Source: Thermoleophilia bacterium
Lineage (GTDB): Bacteria > Actinomycetota > Thermoleophilia > Gaiellales > Gaiellaceae
Assembly: GCA_025934335.1 (NCBI GenBank)
Contig: JAICYG010000031.1
Span: 1-19,717 of the forward strand
Reading direction: 5' to 3'
DNA: 19,717 nt
Shown here: positions 18,880 to 19,717 of the stretch, one piece after another
Layout of the letters: each line of letters begins with the position of its first letter
Position numbering within the stretch: the first letter of the stretch is position 1
Notes under the pieces: model-generated
What the model saw: only the letters and a program-made list of their open reading frames with translations
What the model was told of the DNA's origin: nothing
Databases searched by the model: none
Translations under genes and position numbers: made by a program

Positions 18880-19386
18880 GTGACTCGAGCCCGGCTGCCG
18901 GCACTCGGCTACGTCTACGTCGCGTTCGCGCTGCCGGCGCTCGTCGTCGGCCCGGGCCACCGGCAGCTCCAGTCCGCCCTCCTGACCGGCGCGCTCTTCG
19001 GCTACCTCTGGTTCCTGACGAGCCTCCGCGCGCGACTCGTCCGCTTCGACCCGGATGCGTTCTTCGCCGGGGCGGTCGTGCTCGGCGGCGCGGGCTACAT
19101 CGCCTTGCAGGTGGTCGCGATCCTCGGCGCCGACGTGCTCGTGGCCGCGCCGGCGGCCGCGTGCGCGGCGACGACGATCATCGGCTCGTCGCTCGCCGCC
19201 TGGCGGGCGCGGAAGATCGCGAAGTGGTTCGGCCAGGCGGGCCTCGCGGGCGGGATCGCCGTCCTGATCGTCGGGATCGTGGAGGGAGCCGCGGACTGGA
19301 CGCTCGCGGGGAGCTCGATCTTCGCCTCGTCGCTCGGCTTCATGATCTGGGTGCTCGTCACTACGACGTATCTGCTGCGCCGCTGA
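18880..19386 (+). CDS. Six-helix membrane protein of unknown function
   Basis: The 168-residue protein is almost entirely hydrophobic, with segments near 8-24, 31-49, 61-81, 85-107, 117-135 and 143-165. Positively charged loops (SLRARLVRFD, AAWRARKIAKW) and a short RR end mark likely cytoplasmic sides. No motif identifies a family or substrate. The GTG start is supported by the -10 box seven bases upstream and by good codon structure, though there is no Shine-Dalgarno. It overlaps the convergent partial gene at the right edge by 26 bases. Confidence 0.75.
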   Translation: MTRARLPALGYVYVAFALPALVVGPGHRQLQSALLTGALFGYLWFLTSLRARLVRFDPDAFFAGAVVLGGAGYIALQVVAILGADVLVAAPAAACAATTIIGSSLAAWRARKIAKWFGQAGLAGGIAVLIVGIVEGAADWTLAGSSIFASSLGFMIWVLVTTTYLLRR

Positions 19387-19717
19387 GCCACTCCTCGTAG
19401 AGGCGGGTTTGCGTCCGGTGCACCTGCTCCTCGAAGCTGCGAACGGCGTCCAGGTCGCCGCCGCGCGGCAGCCGCTCGACGACCGGTGAGAAATGAGCCG
19501 CCGCCCGCTCGATCATCGCCTCGAGCGGCTCATCCACACGGAGCGTCGCCAGGCGGAGGTCGCGCGCCTCACGCTCGACCTCGGCGGCGATCAGCAGGTC
19601 GCGTGCGATCAGGTTGTCCGTCGCGCGAACGCCGTCGGAAGTCCCGGCCATCGGGCCGCGCTCACGCCGCCGCTCGGCGAGGTCGTCGAGGTCGGGAAGC
19701 AGGAAGAGCGCGTGGGC
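19361..19717 (-). CDS. Partial gene at the right edge, possible P-loop kinase-like C-terminus
   Basis: The frame runs open from its TAG at 19361 to the window edge (118 visible residues), so the ATG at 19651 is probably internal: the 22 codons before it read AHALFLLPDLDDLAERRRER, a coherent helical sequence with no stop. The part DNLIARDLLIAAEVEREARD, then LRLATLRVDEPLEAMIERAAAHF, resembles the C-terminal region of small P-loop nucleotide kinase-like or AAA-type proteins. The nucleotide-binding N-terminus lies outside, so this is only a guess. The gene converges on the membrane-protein gene and overlaps it by 26 bases. Confidence 0.6.
   Translation of the reverse strand, partial: AHALFLLPDLDDLAERRRERGPMAGTSDGVRATDNLIARDLLIAAEVEREARDLRLATLRVDEPLEAMIERAAAHFSPVVERLPRGGDLDAVRSFEEQVHRTQTRLYEEWLSGAADTS

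Noticed and set aside
1..19717. Defence island, prophage, CRISPR or other mobile system
   Set aside because: No cas, restriction, toxin-antitoxin, integrase or transposase motif and no array of repeats; the gene content is housekeeping.

Overview
The window reads as chromosomal DNA of a high-GC actinobacterium. GC is roughly 70% by eye, GTG and TTG starts are common, genes are packed with 1-50 base overlaps, and whiA is present. The WhiA/glycolysis neighbourhood, the lipoprotein/kinase pair and the style of the proteins best fit class Thermoleophilia (Gaiellales/Solirubrobacterales-like). That placement is inference from general familiarity, not a search. I see no insertion sequence, prophage, CRISPR array or rRNA.

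Layout. (1) 1-503: a tRNA-Gly(CCC) on the minus strand, flanked by intergenic DNA. (2) 504-2407, minus: glpX (class II fructose-1,6-bisphosphatase) coupled to a DUF2090-type TIM-barrel aldolase. (3) 2427-4940, plus: a tightly overlapped ABC-2 exporter (two permeases and an ATPase) divergent from glpX. (4) 4994-5883, plus: a secreted alpha/beta-hydrolase esterase with a one-base frameshift. (5) 5901-7415, minus: argS, whose HIGH motif is replaced and which carries a perfect 29-bp palindrome inside its coding region; the DUF3467 gene is divergent from it. (6) 7696-8922, minus: an M48 (Ste24-like) membrane protease, divergent from a metallophosphoesterase, lipoprotein and Ser/Thr kinase run (8921-10879, plus) that meets a convergent ECF sigma factor (10876-11466, minus). 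(7) 11510-15694, minus: the glycolytic operon gap-pgk-tpiA-gpmI with overlapping reading frames. (8) 15740-18857, minus: an M32 carboxypeptidase, whiA, and an O6-alkylguanine-transferase-like protein whose catalytic Cys is Val. (9) 18880-19386, plus: a six-helix membrane protein, overlapping an unidentified gene cut by the right edge.

The metabolic theme is central carbon flux: FBPase and a candidate aldolase on one side, and GAPDH, PGK, TPI and iPGM on the other. No canonical fructose-bisphosphate aldolase is visible here, so the DUF2090 protein coupled to glpX is a candidate for that step.

The regulatory theme is promoter layout. A TANNNT -10 hexamer lies 6-8 bases before the start codon of at least six genes (2427, 7415, 11466, 15694, 17245, 18880), the pattern expected of leaderless mRNAs. 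Divergent promoters are compressed into gaps of 19-33 bp, and in one pair the two start codons themselves overlap.

The strongest oddities are the argS palindrome, the ArgRS without HIGH, the Cys-less alkyltransferase homologue, a hairpin that covers the whiA ribosome-binding site, a Ser/Thr kinase with a shortened C-lobe, and a compact Pgk.
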